A DNA stretch of 64,000 nt. Origin: Bradyrhizobium sp. AUGA SZCCT0176 (GTDB taxonomy: Bacteria > Pseudomonadota > Alphaproteobacteria > Rhizobiales > Xanthobacteraceae). Shown here in pieces: positions 43,605 to 55,613 of the stretch (position 1 is the stretch's first letter; each line of letters starts with the position of its first letter). The stretch is taken from the NCBI RefSeq assembly GCF_018130145.1, contig NZ_JAFCMB010000001.1:744001-808000 (forward strand). Reading direction: 5' to 3'. A program made the position numbers and the translations under genes. Below the pieces are notes generated by a model. It was not told where the DNA came from and searched no databases. It worked only from the letters and a program-made list of their open reading frames with translations.

Positions 43605-44102
43605 TCAGGGCGCTTTTGCGGCGGGTACCCCCAGGAAGGAATCATACAATAGGGCTGCTACCCCGGCAACAATGGCCACATCCGCAAGGTTAAACACGTA
43701 CCAATTGAAGGTATTTCCCCCGATCTGGACGTGGAAAAGGGCAAAATCGACCACCGCGCCATAGGCGATCCGGTCAATGGCGTTACCAACAGCCCCGCCG
43801 ATGATCAGGCCGAGCGCCACGGTGGCCAGCCAATTGCGCGAGTGCGCCATCCAGACCGCCAGAACGACCACGGCCACCGCCTTGATCGCGGTCAGGATGG
43901 CCTGGGCCAGGAAGCCGTCGTTCTGGAACCAGCCGAAGCTGATCCCGACATTCCAGGCCAGCACCAGATCGAAAAATGGCGTCACCTTCACCGCTCCCCG
44001 CCGGCCGATATCGAACACGAACAGCAGCCAGAGTTTCGAGGCCTGGTCGAGCACCAGGGCTGCGACGGCGGCGATGATCCCGGGGCGGAGGTGAGGGCTC
44101 AT
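43605..44102 (-). CDS. lspA: Lipoprotein signal peptidase LspA
   Basis: Signal peptidase II, which cleaves the signal of diacylated prolipoproteins. The 165-residue inner-membrane protein has four hydrophobic segments and the two catalytic aspartate motifs: GNAIDR and FNLADVAI. It ends the run ribF-sugar acetyltransferase-ileS-lspA, an order common in Rhizobiales. A 180-base repeat separates it from ileS, yet both are on the same strand. Confidence 0.93.
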   Translation of the reverse strand: MSPHLRPGIIAAVAALVLDQASKLWLLFVFDIGRRGAVKVTPFFDLVLAWNVGISFGWFQNDGFLAQAILTAIKAVAVVVLAVWMAHSRNWLATVALGLIIGGAVGNAIDRIAYGAVVDFALFHVQIGGNTFNWYVFNLADVAIVAGVAALLYDSFLGVPAAKAP

Positions 44103-44127
44103 GGTGACGTGCCCGACACAAACTCTG

Positions 44128-44281
44128 CCGTCGTCCCGGCGAAGGCCGGGACCCCTAGCGTGAGCGCGATAGCGCTCATCGCGTCGCCGTGTCGGATCAT
44201 GTTGGAAAGACTCTGGGTCATCTTCCTTTATCTATCTCGGACGCCCGGGGTTATGGGTCCCTGCGTTCGCAGGGACGACGC
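44128..44281. repeat. Palindromic repeat between ileS and lspA
   Basis: Arms tcgtcccggcgaaggccgggac on one side and gggtccctgcgttcgcagggacga on the other. It begins just past the ileS stop. The build is like that of 26203-26331. Confidence 0.7.
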
Positions 44282-44283
44282 AG

Positions 44284-47292
<3,009 letters not shown>

Positions 47293-47484
47293 GAATGCTC
47301 TGGTTTGGCTCAAAGGGCGCGAGATACGCTGGTCATTCGCGGGGTAAACGGGGAAATCCCGGTCTTGCGCCGAGCCAAAGCTCAGGCGGAAGCCGGGCCG
47401 CTAATGGGGATGGTGCGCCGCGCAAACATGGGCTTTCCATAGCAGCCGGAAGCGGAAATCGCAAAGGCCCGCAGGGCCCGCATC

Positions 47485-48039
47485 TCAGGACGACCGTTTC
47501 GGCCTTGCCGGGTTTCCGGTGACGGTCACTTCAGCGCCGACGTCGCGCGTGACCACGCTGCCGGCGCCGATCACCGCACCGTCGCCGATACTGACGCCGG
47601 GCAGGATAATGGCACCGCCGCCGATCCAGACGTCGCTGCCGATCCGGACCGGGCGCCCGAATTCGAGGCCTTCGCGCCGTGTCCTGGCGTCGCGGGGATG
47701 GTCGGCCGCGTAAATCTGCACGGCGGGCCCGATCTGGGTGCGGTCGCCGATTGAGACCTCGACGACATCGAGGATGACGCAGTTGAAGTTCATGAACACG
47801 CCGTCGCCGATGCGGATATTGTAGCCGAAATCGCAGAAGAACGGCGGCCGGATCACGGCATCCTTGCCGACATGGCCGAGGCGTTCGCAGAGCAGCGCGT
47901 GCCGTTCCGACACCGGCTGTGCCAGTGCCGCGTTGTAGCGCACCAGCCAGGCCTTGTTGACCGCCTGTTCGGCGCCGAGTTCGGCGTCGGGGCGATACAA
48001 TTCGCCCGCAAGCATCTTTTGCTTTTCGCTTCTGCTCAA
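47485..48039 (-). CDS. Maltose/galactoside O-acetyltransferase-type hexapeptide protein
   Basis: A 184-residue left-handed beta-helix acetyltransferase of the Maa/NodL/LacA family. The N-terminal Mac domain (KMLAGELYRPDAELGAEQAV) and repeated hexapeptides (VWIGGGAIILPGVSIG, GAVIGAGSVVTRDV) are visible. It transfers acetyl from acetyl-CoA to a sugar. The ATG overlaps the ribF stop by four bases, placing it between ribF and ileS, which is an uncommon insertion in this cluster. In rhizobia a NodL-like role in Nod factor acetylation is conceivable but not supported by context. Confidence 0.82.
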   Translation of the reverse strand: MSRSEKQKMLAGELYRPDAELGAEQAVNKAWLVRYNAALAQPVSERHALLCERLGHVGKDAVIRPPFFCDFGYNIRIGDGVFMNFNCVILDVVEVSIGDRTQIGPAVQIYAADHPRDARTRREGLEFGRPVRIGSDVWIGGGAIILPGVSIGDGAVIGAGSVVTRDVGAEVTVTGNPARPKRSS

Positions 48040-49019
48040 TCGATTACTCCAAGCGTCGGAAACGCGTCGGGTGCGGCTGCGAGGGCCGCGCGGGCGTGGG
48101 CGCTGTCGTCGTCCATCTGGCGGATCAACGCCTCGATGCCGTCGAATTTAAGTTCATCGCGGATGAAGGCGATGAAGGCGACGTCGAGCACCGCGCCATA
48201 GAGATCGCCCTTGAAGTCGAACAGGAACACTTCCAGCAGCGGCGCGCCATTGTCGAAGGTCGGGCGGCGGCCATAGCTCGCCACGCCGTTGAGCCGCACC
48301 TGATCGTTTCCTTGTCCGCGCCCGACCCGCACCGCATAGATGCCGTGCTTGAGCGCGCAATTCTTGTCGAGGCGGATGTTGGCGGTGGGATAGCCGAGGT
48401 CGCGGCCGCGCTTCTCGCCATGGATCACCTCGCCGGTCGCAAACCACGGTCCGCCCAGCATCGCGGTGGCGTCGTCGATCTGGCCCTCCGCCAGCGCCAT
48501 TCGGATGGCGCTGGACGACACCGGCCGCTCGGCGATGTCGACATGGGCCTGGACGTCGACCTCGATCCCGAGCCGCGGCGCCTCGCTGACCAGAAGGCTG
48601 GGCGAGCCGACCCGGCCCTTGCCGAAATGGAAGTCGTAGCCGACCGCGATGCCGCTGATGCCGAGCCGGCCGATCAGGTCATGGTGAATGAAATCTTGCG
48701 CCGATGTTCCGGCGCGGCCCTTGTCGAAGGTCATCACCACGGCGCCGGCGAGTCCGGTGGCGGCCAAGAGCCGTAGCTTGTTGGTCTCGTCCGTGAGGCG
48801 GAATTGGGGGCTGTTCGGGCTGAAAAAGCTGCGCGGATGCGGCTCGAAGGTCACCGCAAAAGCGGGTTTTCCGTGGGCGCGCCCCATGTTCAGCGCAGCG
48901 GCAATCACGGCCCGGTGACCGAGATGGACGCCGTCGAAATTGCCCATGGCGACCACCGCCCCCTTGGGGATGTCGGCGGCGGGGGTGGTGTCTCGAATAA
49001 CGGTAAAACCAGTTGTCAT
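48036..49019 (-). CDS. ribF: Bifunctional riboflavin kinase / FAD synthetase RibF
   Basis: Phosphorylates riboflavin to FMN and adenylylates FMN to FAD. The 327-residue protein has the nucleotidyl-transferase start GNFDGVHLGHRAVI and the middle GAVVMTFDKGRAGTSAQDFI, then the C-terminal kinase domain with GEVIHGEKRGRDLGYPTANI and EVFLFDFKGDLYG. Length and order are typical. The upstream 240 bases, shared with divergent cheY, show no riboswitch that I can recognise. Confidence 0.95.
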   Translation of the reverse strand: MTTGFTVIRDTTPAADIPKGAVVAMGNFDGVHLGHRAVIAAALNMGRAHGKPAFAVTFEPHPRSFFSPNSPQFRLTDETNKLRLLAATGLAGAVVMTFDKGRAGTSAQDFIHHDLIGRLGISGIAVGYDFHFGKGRVGSPSLLVSEAPRLGIEVDVQAHVDIAERPVSSSAIRMALAEGQIDDATAMLGGPWFATGEVIHGEKRGRDLGYPTANIRLDKNCALKHGIYAVRVGRGQGNDQVRLNGVASYGRRPTFDNGAPLLEVFLFDFKGDLYGAVLDVAFIAFIRDELKFDGIEALIRQMDDDSAHARAALAAAPDAFPTLGVID

Positions 49020-49260
49020 GTGACGGATTCTTGCAGGATTCTTGCGGATTAAAAAGGCATTGGGCCGCGATGCGCGCGGCCGGACCGTGACGTGGGCGCG
49101 CGGGCGAAGTCAAGCCGGACGGCTTTGGTTCAAAACCGAGGCAATCCACCCGCGCCCGATTAACGCGCTGTTTAACGCCTTGATGCTAGGGGTGGGGCGA
49201 GGACTGCGGGTCGCGCAGGCCTGCCGATATTTAGTGGCATAAGCGTTAGTGGGGGAAGAG

Positions 49261-49656
49261 ATGGCGGTTGATTTGTCGATGTCGGTTCTGGTGGTCGATG
49301 ACTACAACACCATGATCCGGATCATCCGAAATCTTTTGAAGCAGCTCGGCTTTGAGAATATCGACGATGCCAGCGACGGTTCGGAAGCGCTGAACAAGAT
49401 GCGCGGCAAGAAATACGGGCTCGTGATTTCTGACTGGAACATGGAGCCGATGACCGGCTACGACCTGCTCAAGGAAGTCCGCGCCGATCCCAACCTGGCC
49501 ACCACGCCCTTCATCATGATCACGGCGGAATCCAAGACCGAGAACGTGATCGCGGCCAAGAAGGCCGGTGTGAACAATTACATCGTCAAGCCGTTCAACG
49601 CGGCGACGCTGAAGACCAAGATCGAGGCGGTCTTCCCGGATATGGCGACGGCGTAA
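49261..49656 (+). CDS. cheY: CheY-like single-domain response regulator
   Basis: A 131-residue receiver domain. Acidic pocket D13-D14, phospho-acceptor D58 (in LVISDWN), T88 and K110 are all in place, so it is likely phosphorylated by a chemotaxis-type kinase. ATG 49261 was chosen because GGGGGAAGAG precedes it; the frame also has GTG 49249. No chemotaxis or kinase gene is nearby, so its partner is elsewhere. It could act on the flagellar motor or as a stand-alone phosphate sink. Confidence 0.85.
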   Translation: MAVDLSMSVLVVDDYNTMIRIIRNLLKQLGFENIDDASDGSEALNKMRGKKYGLVISDWNMEPMTGYDLLKEVRADPNLATTPFIMITAESKTENVIAAKKAGVNNYIVKPFNAATLKTKIEAVFPDMATA

Positions 49657-49691
49657 GGCGCGGTTTAGCCTATCAAGCGACAAACATCAGT

Positions 49692-49783
49692 TCGTCATGC
49701 CCGGCCTTGTGCCGGGCATCCACGTCTTTGGCACCGCACGTCCGTCAAGACGTGGATGGCCGGGACAGGCCCGGCCATGACGG
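49692..49783. repeat. Palindromic intergenic repeat between cheY and the HAD gene
   Basis: Arms cgtcatgcccggcc and ggcccggccatgacg with inner pairs around ccacgtctttg / agacgtgg. It fills the gap between the convergent genes. A similar element is present at 62005-62154. Confidence 0.72.
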
Positions 49784-49819
49784 AGTGTGTCGCAGTGGCT
49801 GTCTTTTAGCCGGTGAGCA

Positions 49820-50674
49820 TTACCACTTCAGCTCGCGCATCAGCGCCTTTGGCGGATGGCCGAACAATTCTCTGACCGAGGCCGCGTCGAGCTGGTCGAT
49901 GCCTTCGAATTCCTCGGAATGGATACCGCGGGTCACGAACAGGCAGTCGATGCCGAAACCCAATGCCCCGGTGAGGTCGGTGCGGACGGAATCGCCGATC
50001 GCCAGCACCCGGTCGAGCGGGGCGGCATGGCCGCGGTGCTCGGCGGCGAGCGCCATCGCGCGTTCATAGATCGGCAGGTGCGGCTTGCCGTAGAAGATCA
50101 CCTCGCCGCCGAGTTCGCGATAGAGCTCGGCGATCGCGCCCGCGCAATAGACCAGGCGGTCGCCGCGTTCGACGACGATATCAGGGTTGGCGCAGATCAG
50201 CGGCAGCTTGCGTTCGCGCGCCTGCAGCATCATCGCGCGATAGTCTTCGGCCGATTCGGTCTCGTCGTCGAACGGTCCGGTGCAGACGATGTAATCAGCC
50301 TGTTCGAGCGGAGCCATCACCGGATCAAGGCCGCGGTAGATCGAATTGTCGCGCTCCGGACCGAGCCAGAATACTTTCTGCCCCGGATGGTCGGCGACAA
50401 AGTGCCGGGTCAGATCGCCGGAAGAGACGATCGCGTCATAGGTCTCGTCGGCGACGCCGAGCTTGCGCAACTGCCGCTGCACCGAATCGGCGGGCCGTGG
50501 CGCGTTGGTAATGAGGATGACGGTGCCGCCGCGCTGGCGAAAGGTGTGCAGCGCCGCGCAGGCCACCGGAAATGCCTCGAGCCCGTTATGCACCACGCCC
50601 CAGATATCGGAGAGGATGACTTCGACGCCATCGACGAGGTCGCTCAGGTTTTCGACGAACCGGAGTGTGGTCAT
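49820..50674 (-). CDS. HAD-superfamily IIA-type hydrolase (TIGR01459-like)
   Basis: A 284-residue haloacid-dehalogenase fold protein. The motif I region LSDIWGVVHNG has the nucleophile aspartate, and AIGDSVRTDLTGALGFG holds motif IV. NagD-type cap organisation is suggested by ILITNAPRPADSVQRQL. It is probably a small-molecule phosphatase; the substrate is unknown. The EAL gene ends 15 bases upstream, so the two are likely co-transcribed. Confidence 0.82.
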   Translation of the reverse strand: MTTLRFVENLSDLVDGVEVILSDIWGVVHNGLEAFPVACAALHTFRQRGGTVILITNAPRPADSVQRQLRKLGVADETYDAIVSSGDLTRHFVADHPGQKVFWLGPERDNSIYRGLDPVMAPLEQADYIVCTGPFDDETESAEDYRAMMLQARERKLPLICANPDIVVERGDRLVYCAGAIAELYRELGGEVIFYGKPHLPIYERAMALAAEHRGHAAPLDRVLAIGDSVRTDLTGALGFGIDCLFVTRGIHSEEFEGIDQLDAASVRELFGHPPKALMRELKW

Positions 50675-50689
50675 GACATCGGGCGCCGG

Positions 50690-52165
50690 TTAGCCCGGTC
50701 CGGCGGCGCGGCGCGCCAGCGCGGCATTGCCGGTCGCCCGTGTCGAAGGTTCGATCGCCGGGCTGGCGACGGGAGCAGGGATGCTTGCAGGCGGGCTTGG
50801 GCCATTGGAACCATTGGTGCTGTTCGAAGTCGTCCCGCCGGTAGCAGATGCCCCCTCGGGCCGCAACGGCCGGGGCGGCGCGAACAGGAAGCCCTGGCCG
50901 AATCGGACGTCGAAATCCAGCAGATCGACCACCGCGCGCTCGCCCTCGATCTTTTCGGCAATCAGGTCGATGCCGAAGCGGCCGAGCAGATCCGACAAGT
51001 CAGAGGGGTGAATGTCCGACGTCGAGCTCTGCCTGGGATCGAGCAGCAGCGCCGCTGGAACCTTGATGAAGCGGACGCCGCGGTCGGCGAGTTCCCGCGG
51101 CTCGACCCGGAGGTCGCTGACATGGTCGATCGAGAAACGGTAGCCGCGCTGCGACAGCGCCGCCAGATGCTCGGTCTCGGTCGGACCGAGGTTGCGGAAC
51201 GTGGCCTGCTTGAACTCGAGCACGAAGGACGGCGCCAGCGCGCGATTGGCTTCGAGGAAGTCGAGGCATTGCGCGAAGGTGGTGGGATTGGCCAGCGTCG
51301 CGGCGGAGACGTTGCAGAACACGCCGACATCCTTGTTGCGCACCATCAGGCGGCGCAGCACTTGCACACAGCGCAACATCACCATGTGGTCGATGCGCCC
51401 CATCAGGCCGCCGGCTTCGGCGGTGGCGATGAAATCGTCGGCGGCAAGAATCTGGTCGTTGTCGTCGCGCAGCCGCGTCACCGCCTCGTAGAAGCGCACC
51501 TTGCGCTGTGGCAGCGTCACCATCGGCTGCAGATAGATGTCGAGCCGGTTCTCCTCGATGGCGTTCTTCACCGCGGCGAGAAGCTGCGGCTGGCTGCGCG
51601 CGGCGGCTTCGGCAGGCGCTGGCGCGGCGACCGGTGCCGGCCTGGCGACGACGGGCGGCGCTGCGGATTCGGTGGATGATGGCGGTGAGGTTCGCGGCTC
51701 GGCGACAGGCGCAGCCACGATTGCGGCCGGTGCCGGTTCCGGTGGCGCTGCCGCCGCGCCCGAGGCAATCAAATCCTCATGGCTGGCGACGGATCCCGCG
51801 AGCTGCTTGACCAGCACGCCGAGTTCGTTGATCTCGCCGACCACGGCCTGGATGCGGTCGCCGCTGGCGGAATTCGCCGACACCACGCGGCCCTCGACGG
51901 CCGCGAGCCGGCGGCCGAATTCGGCGACCTGGCGGGCAAGGTCGGCGGTGCCGCGGGACAGGTCCGCGATCTGGCTGCCGACATCGGAGCGATCACGCAG
52001 CCGCATCGAAACCGCGTTGTAGAGGATCAGGAAGGTCAGTGCCGTCAGCGCCACGATCGCGGATTCGGTTCCGTTGATGCCGGCGACCGCATGCAGGACC
52101 AAGCCAAGCGAGGCTGCGACCAGCACCATGCAGATGGCGATAAAAATCGTCGAAATGCGAATCAT
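50690..52165 (-). CDS. Membrane-anchored EAL-domain protein, probably catalytically inactive
   Basis: A 491-residue protein. Two N-terminal hydrophobic segments (residues 4-29 and about 37-52) anchor it; a helical region with VEGRVVSANSASGDRIQAVV follows; a proline/alanine-rich linker leads to the EAL domain at about 210-450. The signature EAL is changed to EAV (YEAVTRL), and the DDFG-type motif is replaced by FSIDHVSDL, so one key metal aspartate is missing. It probably binds c-di-GMP or a protein partner rather than hydrolysing c-di-GMP. The C-terminal tail is alanine/proline-rich. Confidence 0.82.
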   Translation of the reverse strand: MIRISTIFIAICMVLVAASLGLVLHAVAGINGTESAIVALTALTFLILYNAVSMRLRDRSDVGSQIADLSRGTADLARQVAEFGRRLAAVEGRVVSANSASGDRIQAVVGEINELGVLVKQLAGSVASHEDLIASGAAAAPPEPAPAAIVAAPVAEPRTSPPSSTESAAPPVVARPAPVAAPAPAEAAARSQPQLLAAVKNAIEENRLDIYLQPMVTLPQRKVRFYEAVTRLRDDNDQILAADDFIATAEAGGLMGRIDHMVMLRCVQVLRRLMVRNKDVGVFCNVSAATLANPTTFAQCLDFLEANRALAPSFVLEFKQATFRNLGPTETEHLAALSQRGYRFSIDHVSDLRVEPRELADRGVRFIKVPAALLLDPRQSSTSDIHPSDLSDLLGRFGIDLIAEKIEGERAVVDLLDFDVRFGQGFLFAPPRPLRPEGASATGGTTSNSTNGSNGPSPPASIPAPVASPAIEPSTRATGNAALARRAAGPG

Positions 52166-52301
52166 GTCGCGCGCTACGCCTTCAGGTCCGAACTACCCCC
52201 GCCCGGGAAAACGCTGGTGTCGTCAGGCATCGTCCGGCTTGCGCTCCCCCAAGCGCAATGACCTTAGCATCAATGTTGATTCGCTGGTCTAGTGTTCTTT
52301 T

Positions 52302-53423
52302 TCAGGAGGCTGGAACCGCCGGTCCCAGCGTGTCGGCCATGGTGGCGCCGCGGCTGCCCATCGGCTTTGGGTGGCCGACGGTGGTATCGACAGCGGTCTG
52401 GTGCTCGATTTCGGAATTCAGTTCCGCTCCGAACAGCACGACGATGGCCGACATCCACATCCACATCATCAGGCCGATGGCGGCGCCGAGCGAACCGTAG
52501 GTCGCATTGTAATCGCCGAAGTTCGACAGATACCAGGACAACGCCGCGGAACCGGCGATCCACAGCAGGGCGGCGAGCAGCGTGCCGACACTGAGCCATT
52601 TCCACTGCGCCGGGCGCCGGCTCGGTCCGAACCGGTAGAGAACGCCGAGCGCCGCCAGCAGGAACGCGAACAACAACGGCCAACGTGCGAGGCTCACGAT
52701 GAATAGGCTGTCCGGAGGCAGGCCCAGATGATTGAGCGCCAAAGGAAACCCCACCACGGCGCCGACCATCAACAACAGCGCCGCGATGCCGCCGACGGTG
52801 AACGTCAGCGACAGCAGGTTCAACCTGATGAAGCTGCGCTTCTCCCGTTCTCCATCGACCGCGTTGAGGGCGTCGATCACGGCCTTGACCCCCGCGTTGG
52901 CGCTCCAGATTGCAAGGGCAAGGCCGAACAGGAAGGCTCCGCCGAGCGCAGTGCTGCCCTTGTCGAGCACACGCGAAATCTGGTCCTGCACGATCTGGAA
53001 TGAGCCCTCCGGCAGCATCAGCGCCAGCGTCTGCAGATTGGCGCCGATGGTCGAGGGATCGGCGAACAGGCCATAGGAAGAAACCAGCGCCGTTACGGCG
53101 GGAAACACAGCGAGCAAGCCGAAGAAGACCACGCCTGCGGCCGTGGCGAGCAGGCGGTCGTCATTGGCCTGCTCATAGGTACGCCATAGAATGTCTTTCC
53201 AGCCCGCCCAGGGAATGTTGAACGGGCTGCGTGCACGTCGCCCGCGGCCTGGTTGCGAGAGTTCGCGTGTAAAGTCGCTGCCTTTCGCGGCCGCCGGATC
53301 GGTCACTGGATTGGCGTGTTCAGGCGCGGACGTCTGGAAATAGCGCTGCGCGGTCAGGATCACGAGAGTGGTGGCCGCAATCAGGATCAGATTATCCGTA
53401 TGGTCGGAGCGGGCGCGGGACAT
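52302..53423 (-). CDS. YihY/BrkB-family membrane protein
   Basis: A 373-residue inner-membrane protein of the YihY (formerly RNase BN-like) family. About six to seven hydrophobic segments are visible, with the conserved DDRLLATAAGVVFFGLLAVFP near residue 100, then the pattern LALAIWSANAGVKAVIDALN and a proline-containing ending. The exact function is not known; transporter activity has been suggested for members. ATG 53423 overlaps the holin-like gene stop by one base (TGATG), so both are likely translated together. Confidence 0.85.
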   Translation of the reverse strand: MSRARSDHTDNLILIAATTLVILTAQRYFQTSAPEHANPVTDPAAAKGSDFTRELSQPGRGRRARSPFNIPWAGWKDILWRTYEQANDDRLLATAAGVVFFGLLAVFPAVTALVSSYGLFADPSTIGANLQTLALMLPEGSFQIVQDQISRVLDKGSTALGGAFLFGLALAIWSANAGVKAVIDALNAVDGEREKRSFIRLNLLSLTFTVGGIAALLLMVGAVVGFPLALNHLGLPPDSLFIVSLARWPLLFAFLLAALGVLYRFGPSRRPAQWKWLSVGTLLAALLWIAGSAALSWYLSNFGDYNATYGSLGAAIGLMMWMWMSAIVVLFGAELNSEIEHQTAVDTTVGHPKPMGSRGATMADTLGPAVPAS

Positions 53424-54004
53424 CAGATTCCCGCGTGTCGTGCCTGCTGCTGCCGCCGCCGCACCGCCGCGTAGCCCAGCAAGCTTGCCATCAGGATCAA
53501 GCCGATATTCGCGTTTCTATTGCTGTGCCCCGGCCGGTTTCGCCGCCGCCGATGTTCCACCGGCGCCGCGGGGGCTTGCAGGATCGCCGCGGCCGTATCC
53601 CTGACGGCCTCGATCTGGTCGGGCTTGACGGGGCTGGCCTTGATCGCCACCCGCAAGCGGCTGGTGAGCGACGGGAATTGCGGCGGAGGGCGCTTGAGTT
53701 TGATGGCCGCCACGGCGGCGCAGATGCAGGCGATGATCGCGAGCAGGCCGCCGACGGCGCCGAACGCCCAAAACTGTCCGTAGTTGATTTCAACCCAGCG
53801 AAACAGCGCTGCTGCGCCGACGAGGAGCGCCGCGGTCAGAAAAACTCCGGCGGCCGCGAAGAGACCGGCGGCGATGGCGTAGGAGGTGACAGTGCCGGTG
53901 GCCTGGTCGGTCCGGTCGCGCAGATAGGATTGCGTCGCGCGCTTGATCTGGTTGAGCTTCAGTGCAATGCCAGCGCGCAACAAGCCGCTCGAAGGCCCGG
54001 GCAT
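53423..54004 (-). CDS. Phage-holin-family (PF07332-like) membrane protein
   Basis: A 193-residue protein with two strong membrane segments (ATGTVTSYAIAAGLFAAAGV onward, about 42-65, and about 77-102), a soluble middle, and a third weak hydrophobic stretch near the end (NIGLILMASLLGYAAV). This fits the putative actinobacterial holin-X/phage holin superfamily III proteins widespread in Rhizobiales, which are not tied to phage. Its gene overlaps yihY and probably acts with it at the membrane. Confidence 0.72.
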   Translation of the reverse strand: MPGPSSGLLRAGIALKLNQIKRATQSYLRDRTDQATGTVTSYAIAAGLFAAAGVFLTAALLVGAAALFRWVEINYGQFWAFGAVGGLLAIIACICAAVAAIKLKRPPPQFPSLTSRLRVAIKASPVKPDQIEAVRDTAAAILQAPAAPVEHRRRRNRPGHSNRNANIGLILMASLLGYAAVRRRQQQARHAGI

Positions 54005-54100
54005 GTCAGCTTTTCCTCCACCGGCGAAGGCATGATTGCCTCCGCCATGAATGAACGCGGCTTGTTTTCGAATGTTCCGGAAAGTGACTTACGCCAGCGC

Positions 54101-55075
54101 CTAAAGATCGTCGGCCGTAATATAAAATACTTCGGCTTCCGAATCCTCGGTGTCGAGCCACATCAGCGGTAATTGCGGATAGGCCGCTTCAAGCGCGGGC
54201 CGGCAACGGCCGATCTCGCACAACAGTCCGCCATCCGGCGTCAGATGCTGTTTGGCCTCGTCGAGGATGCGCCTGACGATGTCGAGCCCATCAGCGCCGC
54301 CATCGAACGCGAGTTTCGGTTCGACGCGGCATTCGCGCGGCAGCGAGGCCATGCCTTGCGCATCGACATAGGGCGGATTTGAAATGATGAGGTCATAGCG
54401 CTTGTCGCCCAGCGGCTTGAACAGGTCGCCGCGGTGCAGGTTAAGGCGATGTTGCAGCCCGTAGTCGGCAACATTGTGCGCGGCGACCTCAAGCGCGATT
54501 TTTGAAATATCCACCGCGTCGATTTCGGCGTTGGGGAAACTCCGGCTCGCCAGGATGGCGAGGCAGCCCGAGCCGGTGCAGAGGTCGAGCACATTTTCCA
54601 CCGCCGCCGGGTCCGAGATCAGCGAACCGCCGGTCACGTCGTCGTCGCCGCCGAAATGGGAATCCAGCAACTCGCCGATGAAGGAGCGCGGCACGATAGT
54701 GCGTGCGTCGACAAAGAACGGCAGGCCGCGCATGTAGATCTTGTTGACGAGATAGGCGGTCGGCGTCCGCGTGGTGACGCGGCGCTCGATCAGGCTGAGG
54801 ATCGCCTTGCCTTCGGCCGCCGTGACCCGCGCGGTGGCAAACGCCTCGAACTGGTCGGGATGAAGGCGCAGCGATTCGCAGACCAGAAACGCGGCCTCGG
54901 CGACCGGATCGGTGGTGCCATGCGCGAATACCAGGTCGGCTTCGATAAAGCGGCTCACCGCAAAGCGGACGAAATCCAAGAGCGTCAGCAATTCGCCGGC
55001 ACCGACTTTTGGGAATTTCGGCTTGGTGTATTTCGGCAGACCGCGTTTGACGGGCGCCTTGCTCTGTTTGGCCAT
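54101..55075 (-). CDS. prmB: 50S ribosomal protein L3 glutamine methyltransferase PrmB
   Basis: A 324-residue class I methyltransferase of the HemK group. N-terminal signals LVFAHGTTDPVAEAAFLV and VPRSFIGELLDSHF match PrmB rather than PrmC. The SAM motif DLCTGSGCLAILA and catalytic NPPYVDAQGM are present. PrmB methylates a glutamine in ribosomal protein L3. ATG 55075 shares one base with the moaE stop (TGATG). The final ITADDL region is typical. Confidence 0.88.
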   Translation of the reverse strand: MAKQSKAPVKRGLPKYTKPKFPKVGAGELLTLLDFVRFAVSRFIEADLVFAHGTTDPVAEAAFLVCESLRLHPDQFEAFATARVTAAEGKAILSLIERRVTTRTPTAYLVNKIYMRGLPFFVDARTIVPRSFIGELLDSHFGGDDDVTGGSLISDPAAVENVLDLCTGSGCLAILASRSFPNAEIDAVDISKIALEVAAHNVADYGLQHRLNLHRGDLFKPLGDKRYDLIISNPPYVDAQGMASLPRECRVEPKLAFDGGADGLDIVRRILDEAKQHLTPDGGLLCEIGRCRPALEAAYPQLPLMWLDTEDSEAEVFYITADDL

Positions 55076-55542
55076 CAGGATTTGGTCCAGCGCGCCGCGG
55101 CGTCGTCGTCATGGCCGCGCGCCTCGATCCAGCTGGTTCCTTTCGCGCTTTCTTCGCGCTTCCAGAACGGCGCATTGGCCTTCAGATAATCCATCAGGAA
55201 CTCCGCCGCCTGAAACGCCGCCTGGCGGTGCGCCGACGCCGCCAGCACCAGTACGATGTTCTCGCCGGGCGTGATGCGCCCGACGCGATGAACCACGGTG
55301 AGGCCGGTCAGCGGCCAGCGCGACATCGCTTCGTCGGTGTGCCGCTTGATTTCGGCCTCCGCCATGCCGGGATAGTGCTCGAGCGTCAGCGCCGCGATCG
55401 GTTCGCCGTTCTCGCTGCCGCGGCAGATGCCGCTGAAGGTCACGACCGCGCCGACATCGCTGCGGCCCTTGGTCAGCGCCGCAATCTCCTGCGCGATGTC
55501 GAAATCGGCTTGCTGGATGCGGATGGTCGCGGCGGCGGTCAT
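55075..55542 (-). CDS. moaE: Molybdopterin synthase catalytic subunit MoaE
   Basis: The large subunit of molybdopterin synthase, converting precursor Z (cPMP) to molybdopterin with sulfur carried by MoaD. The 155-residue protein has GAVVTFSGICRGSENG, ALTLEHYPGMAE, RVGRITPGENIVLVLAAS, HRQAAFQAAEF and a C-terminal KREESAKG region with the catalytic lysines. ATG 55542 fits the family start. A 71-base gap holding a dispersed repeat separates it from moaD. Confidence 0.93.
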   Translation of the reverse strand: MTAAATIRIQQADFDIAQEIAALTKGRSDVGAVVTFSGICRGSENGEPIAALTLEHYPGMAEAEIKRHTDEAMSRWPLTGLTVVHRVGRITPGENIVLVLAASAHRQAAFQAAEFLMDYLKANAPFWKREESAKGTSWIEARGHDDDAAARWTKS

Positions 55543-55556
55543 GAGGCTTTCTTCTT

Positions 55557-55606
55557 TTGACGCGTTTTCTTGACGCGAACCGGTACCCACTTCGCTCGAA
55601 AACGCT
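55557..55606. repeat. Copy of the 50-bp dispersed repeat, between moaD and moaE
   Basis: Matches 210-259 with five mismatches; the shared part includes ttgacgcgttttcttgacgc. It sits in the gap between two genes that usually are close together. Confidence 0.7.
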
Positions 55607-55613
55607 ATGCTAA

